A DNA stretch of 64,000 nt from Metaphire vulgaris. Its lineage: Eukaryota; Annelida; Clitellata; Crassiclitellata; Megascolecidae. The stretch lies in assembly GCA_018105865.1 (NCBI GenBank), contig CM030853.1:3733429-3797428 (forward strand), read 5' to 3'. This document shows positions 59,657 through 64,000 of the stretch, piece by piece. Numbering within the stretch: position 1 is the stretch's first letter; each line of letters opens with the position of its first letter. The position numbers and the translations under genes are program-made. Under the pieces are notes generated by a model that searched no databases, was not told the DNA's origin, and worked only from the letters and a program-made list of their open reading frames with translations.

Positions 59657-61136
59657 CGTCCATTTAGAAGAGATGAAAAACAACAAAGCAGAAGGAGTGG
59701 ACCACATACCAGCAGAAGCAATAAAGATACTAGGAGAGAATGCAACGAACGAACTGGTCGAAATCTGCCAACAAATCTATATGACAGGAGAATGGCCAAA
59801 CGATTTTCTACAATCAATAATGATTCCGATTAAAAAGAAAGTAAATGCAATGGAATGCGAGGACCATAGAACTATCAGTCTATTGTGTCACGCGGCGAAG
59901 ATAATACTCAAGGTCCTTACAAAAAGAGTACAAGCGAAAACAGATGCAATAGGATTCCTTGGAGAGGATCAGTTTGGGTTTCGGAAGGGAAAAGGAACAC
60001 GGGATGCAATCGGATGCCTAAGAATGCTAAGTGAGAGAAGACTTCAAAATGGAAAAAATATCTTTATATGCTTCGTGGATTACGAAAAAGCGTTTGACAG
60101 AGTAGATTGGAGGATTTTGATGAGAGCACTGAAAAGGGTGGGAGTGGATTGGAGAGACAGAAGACTGATAGCAAACCTATACCTTGGACAGTCAGTGAAG
60201 GTGAGAATAGAGGGAGAACTGAGTGAATCGTGTATGATTGGGAGAGGAGTAAGGCAGGGATGTCCACTGTCACCGCTGTTGTTTAACATATACATCGAAG
60301 AATTAGTACAAGAGGCGATGGAGAATACAGATAAGGGAGTAAAAGTCGGAGGAGTACTACTAAAGGCGCTGCGCTTCGCAGACGATCAGGCCATGCTAGC
60401 AATCAATCAAAAAGGGCTTCAGGAAGTAATGGATAAACTGATACAAGTGTCAGAAAAGTATTGAATGAGAATCAATACAAAAAAGACTAAAGTTATGGTA
60501 ATAAGTAAAAAAGAAGGAATGAGAGTAGACATAAAGGTTTACGGACAGATCATAGAGCAAGTGAAGGAATTTAGCTATCTAGGAAGTCTGATAACAACCG
60601 ATGCCAGATGCAATAAAGAGATAAGAAGACATATAGCAATAGCAAAAGAAGCTTTTTATAAGAGAAAGGAGCTGATGCAAAGTAAACTAAAACTAAACCT
60701 AAAAAATAGATTGGTAAAAACATTGATATGGAGTGTGGCGTTGTATGGGGCGGAGACGTGGACAATGAGAAAGGAAGATATAAAACGATTAGAGGCTTTT
60801 GAAATGTGGATTTGGAGGAAAATGCTAAAAGTAAAATACACAGAGCATAAGACAAACGAGGAAGTCATGAAGGAGATAGAAGAAGAAAGAAGCCTGATAG
60901 ATACAATCCGGAAAAGGCAGAGAAATTGGATGGGACATGTCCTCCGGCATGACTCTTTACTAAGAACAATAATCGAAGGAAAAATGGAGGGAAAGAGAGT
61001 GAGAGGTAGACCGAGAAAGATGATGTTGGAGTGGATGATGAATAAAGGATATCAGGAACTCAAAGAAGAAGCAAGCAATCGATCGGAGTGGAGAAACTGG
61101 ATACCTGGACCTGTCGAGAGACAGAAACACTGATGA
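59657..61136 (+). mobile_element. 5'-truncated RTE-like LINE with 12-bp target duplication
   Basis: TATGTTGCATAT stands at 59645-59656 and 61137-61148. The insert runs from inside the RT domain to a stop followed at once by TGATGA, a short RTE-style tail with essentially no 3' UTR. Confidence 0.88.
59658..61133 (+). pseudogene. RTE-like reverse transcriptase, partial, one nonsense codon
   Basis: About 490 codons in one frame. RT blocks in order: NKAEGVDHIPAEAIK, EDQFGFRKGKGTRDAI, FVDYEKAFDRVDW, GVRQGCPLSPLLFNIYI, RFADDQAML (catalytic Asp pair present), then TKKTKVM and YLGSLITTD. After RT come WTMRKEDIKRLEAFEMW and GRPRKMM. The endonuclease and the first part of RT are missing by 5' truncation. 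A TGA at 60462-60464 stands where Gly is usual, a probable GGA-to-TGA change; otherwise the frame is clean, so the insertion is young. Confidence 0.88.
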
Positions 61137-61414
61137 TATGTTGCATATAGAGATTTCAATCGTCATGCGCGTCAGTCTATAGGCCTATATATATAGTAAA
61201 ATTGAATTAATTTGCGTATTGCTTCAGTGATCATCAGGGCGGAGAACTAACTCCACCGAGTCTCATAATCCTGACGGAGTCGGTTCACCGACAACAACAT
61301 TTCAACAGCGGGAATGTCTGTTTCCGCATTTTCCGCATTTTCGCATTTTCCGTTTCTGTTTCCGCATCGTCGTTCGTCTTGAATGAAAAACTCCAACAAG
61401 TCCACGAAGCGGAG

Positions 61415-61437
61415 AGCCGACGCGCGCGCGCGCGCAC
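61415..61437. repeat. (CG)n tract
   Basis: About nine alternating CG units, a Z-DNA-prone sequence. Confidence 0.85.
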
Positions 61438-61651
61438 AAACAATCGAGGTTGTGAGCTTAAGTGGGCTTTACTGTACTGTAGTACGTTGACGACGCAGCA
61501 GCGCGCACCTGACTTTTGTAGGCGATCGCGAAAAAAAAACATCCCCACGCATTTCACACGCGTCAGGCATTCATTTCAAAAGAACGAATTAATAATGACC
61601 ACATGCACTGCGCATGGCAGATTAAATTCTCTATAGGCGACCAAGTATATT

Positions 61652-61656
<5 letters not shown>

Positions 61657-61690
<34 letters not shown>
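61657..61690. repeat. (TA)n microsatellite
   Basis: About 16 units. Confidence 0.93.
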
Positions 61691-61696
<6 letters not shown>

Positions 61697-61988
61697 AAAT
61701 CGGCGGCGTATACTGTAAAAATCGCGACTGGCGTATACGTAACTCGATATACAACGAATTTCGAAGTTACATTTGCAATGAGGGGCGGCTCCAGGAATCG
61801 AGACGGAGTACAGCTGCTTCCACCTCAATTGAACTCTTCGACCACCACCACCACCCCGTCTTCCACTGAAAGTCGTTCTCGACCAGTGGGGTACCGGGGG
61901 AGGGGGAGGGGAGAGGGGGGTTAACGCTTCTCTCACTTCCCCAACAAAATAAAACCTAATGAATATACCGATAGGTTTTCGTGGTTCG

Positions 61989-62154
61989 CAGGGGCGTAGC
62001 GACGGGGCGGGGGCTTATATCGGTATATATACCTCCAAAAATCAGACTACCTTAACATTTTAATGTGTTTTTTAAGATTTTCAAAGTTTTTAAAGATTTA
62101 TACTCCCCCAAATCACAGTATACCCCCTAAACCAAATTCATGGCTACGCCCCTG
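61989..62154. mobile_element. hAT-like MITE, CAGGGGCGTAGC family
   Basis: CAGGGGCGTAGCGACGGGG and ATGGCTACGCCCCTG; flanks GTGGTTCG and GTGGTAGC match at 6 of 8. Confidence 0.82.
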
Positions 62155-62955
62155 GTGGTAGCCTACGGTATACTGGAAAAACCGTCACAGCAACGTTTTG
62201 CGGAGTGGCGGGTGGTGTGGGTGGGGGAATGAGGAGCGGAGTGCTTTTTTGGGGGCGAGGGGGCGGAGGACTTACCACTTAAGACCAAATCTGGCGCCGC
62301 CGCCGCTTATGGCGCGTCGCCGTTCAAGGACCGGAAGTAAACTGCCGCGCGTAAAGCGTGCGTTCAAAGTAGATTCAGAAGTATGGCGCGCCTAAGTTAT
62401 AGGAAAGAAAGAGAGGAAAAAGACTCTAACGCACATCAACCGCGGTGGCGTTCCTGGAGCATGACAGGCCGGTAGGACGGATGCCCTGGGGGCGCCACTT
62501 GAAGGGGGAGCCAAAAACTCTGCGATCCTGTTCTCTATACTCCGCGTAGAAATAGAAGAAACCCCGAGAAAACTGGCTTTGAGGAGCACGTGATCATAGA
62601 CCAGTTCGCATCAGTATAAGCAAGAACAGTCCATCTGTAGTCTTAATCTTTTGTAAGTGAAACGTCATGATTTGTTGATTGAAGATTCTGTTAATTTTGT
62701 AAATTAATTTTTCTGATGCGCCTGCGTGCCATGGACTCCAAATAGATATACGCCTCTGGCATGAACTCTATTTGCTGCACGGACTAAGTAAGCTTACTAT
62801 AGCTTCCGAAGCGAATGTCGAATACTCTGATGTTATGTTTGAAAAACTACTTAACATGACCTTGTCGGATGAATTTCACAGACTAAAAAAGAAAAGAATA
62901 GGCCTATTGAAGTTTCTTCTTTACCAAAAAGTCGACTCACTTCAAATTATTTCTC
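62155..62955. other. No recognised gene
   Basis: GC-rich at 62190-62370, then AT-rich. ORFs here lack motifs. Confidence 0.45.
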
Positions 62956-62956
62956 G

Positions 62957-63036
62957 AGGAGAGACAGACAGACACAACAGAAAGACAGACAGACCGAGAG
63001 ACAGAGAGAAAGAGAGAGAGAGGCAGAGAGACAGAT
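62957..63036. repeat. (GACA)/(GA) purine-rich repeat
   Basis: Imperfect GACAGACAGA and AGAGAG units. Confidence 0.9.
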
Positions 63037-63351
63037 AATTAGAAGGACATACAATACAGTACAATATGTCTTTATTAGCATCAATGTTGACAAAACGCAA
63101 GGTGAAAACAATATGCTCACCTTAATACGCACCTTACGCATCAAGTACAAATCAAAAGATATTGGAAAATAAATTTATTTTCTACATTTACGCCCTGAAT
63201 ATAATAATAATAATCTAGTAATACAGCTTTTATCAGTCAAATAATTATATAATAAATCAGGCGAGGAATTTTTCAGGTTCTGTCTTCGAGGTCTAAGGTT
63301 GTAGTTCTGTTGAGAGGTTGCTTTACAGGTGCTGCAAGGTAGGATAAAAAC

Positions 63352-63391
63352 AGAGAGAGAGACAGACAGACAGACAGAGACAGAGACAGAT
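63352..63391. repeat. (GACA)/(GA) repeat
   Basis: GAGAGAGACAGACAGACAGA and variants. Confidence 0.9.
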
Positions 63392-63708
63392 TTTTGATTT
63401 TTCATTCCATAATTTCTGAAGAACACTTAGATAAGATCCAAAATTAGAATATATCTATACAGCAAAAAACATTAAATAATAACTGAAAATGAAGAGCGTA
63501 TACGACATGAAACATGTTAATGTTCCTTAAAAGCAGGAAGAAACTAGGCGCAAATTTGCATCGTCTTCCTGGTGCAGACAGATTTGTCGATATCTTTTTT
63601 TAGACACCGTAACATAAGCTTATATTACGATAATATGCCACAACACTCCTATAAAACATCTACTGTATATTGGTACAAGAGGACTAAAAGAGAACAAGAG
63701 ATAGGCAC

Positions 63709-63716
<8 letters not shown>

Positions 63717-63739
<23 letters not shown>

Positions 63740-63780
63740 CAGAGAGAGAGACAGAGACAGAGACAGAGACAGAGACAGGG
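63717..63780. repeat. (GA)/(CAGAGA) repeat
   Basis: GA units passing into regular CAGAGA hexamers. Confidence 0.92.
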
Positions 63781-63905
63781 ACGGTGTATAGTAAATAAGA
63801 CGTGAGAAAATAATCCAATGCTACATTATCAATACGCTGAGCGAAAGGCGTTTTAGGTGTTTACAAGAGAAAAGAGAGGAGCATGATACATCAGAGCCAG
63901 CTCAG

Positions 63906-64000
63906 CCAGGGAGAGGAGAGGAGAGGGGAGGGGAGAGGTGGGGAGGAGAGAAGTGGGGAGCAGAGGAGAGCAGAGAAGAGAGAGAGAGAGAGAGAGAGAG
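63906..64000. repeat. G/A-rich repeat to the window edge
   Basis: GGAGAGGAGAGGGGAGG-like units ending in (GA)n; truncated by the window. Confidence 0.9.

Overview
The window is metazoan nuclear DNA: intron-bearing genes, a rhodopsin-class receptor, CR1/L2- and RTE-like LINEs, tRNA-derived SINEs, abundant cut-and-paste transposons and very dense microsatellites. No bacterial-type genes, operons, rRNA genes or CRISPR arrays are present. The mixture suggests a marine invertebrate, but the sequence alone does not fix the phylum. GC-rich coding exons stand out sharply from AT-rich intergenic DNA.

Only two convincing host protein genes were found. A two-exon gene (23647-26069, +) encodes a 528-residue protein that I do not recognise. 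A two-exon gene (41237-39091, -) encodes a seven-transmembrane receptor of the somatostatin/allatostatin-C/galanin-like group; its only coding intron begins with GC rather than GT and is mostly trinucleotide repeat.

Layout. 0-15 kb: degenerate CR1/L2 ends, a TAA-flanked MITE, pogo-like MITEs, many microsatellites, then a 5'-truncated L2-like LINE at 13.7-14.5 kb. 15.4-16.2 kb: a CpG-rich block. 16-23 kb: closely packed hAT-like elements, one retaining the start of a transposase ORF. 23.6-26.1 kb: host gene 1. 26-31.5 kb: microsatellites, hAT-like MITEs and a long perfect palindrome. 31.5-36.2 kb: a three-level transposon nest whose innermost member carries a broken transposase-like gene. 36.3-38.9 kb: SINE, LINE debris and giant (TAG)n. 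39-41.2 kb: host gene 2. 41.8-47.2 kb: TIR element, two Helitron-like elements and microsatellites. 49-52.7 kb: a hAT-like element filled by three head-to-tail Helitron-like copies. 52.7-58.3 kb: more nested hAT-like elements. 59.6-61.1 kb: an RTE-like LINE with one nonsense codon. 61-64 kb: a hAT-like MITE and purine-rich repeats.

The dominant theme is transposition. I can place about 26 hAT-like insertions by terminal inverted repeats plus 8-bp target duplications, 16 of them exact. Several sit inside one another, so a relative insertion order can be read directly. Many microsatellites abut LINE or SINE 3' ends, so the simple-repeat load appears to come partly from retroelement tails. All homology statements come from recalled motifs; no search was run.
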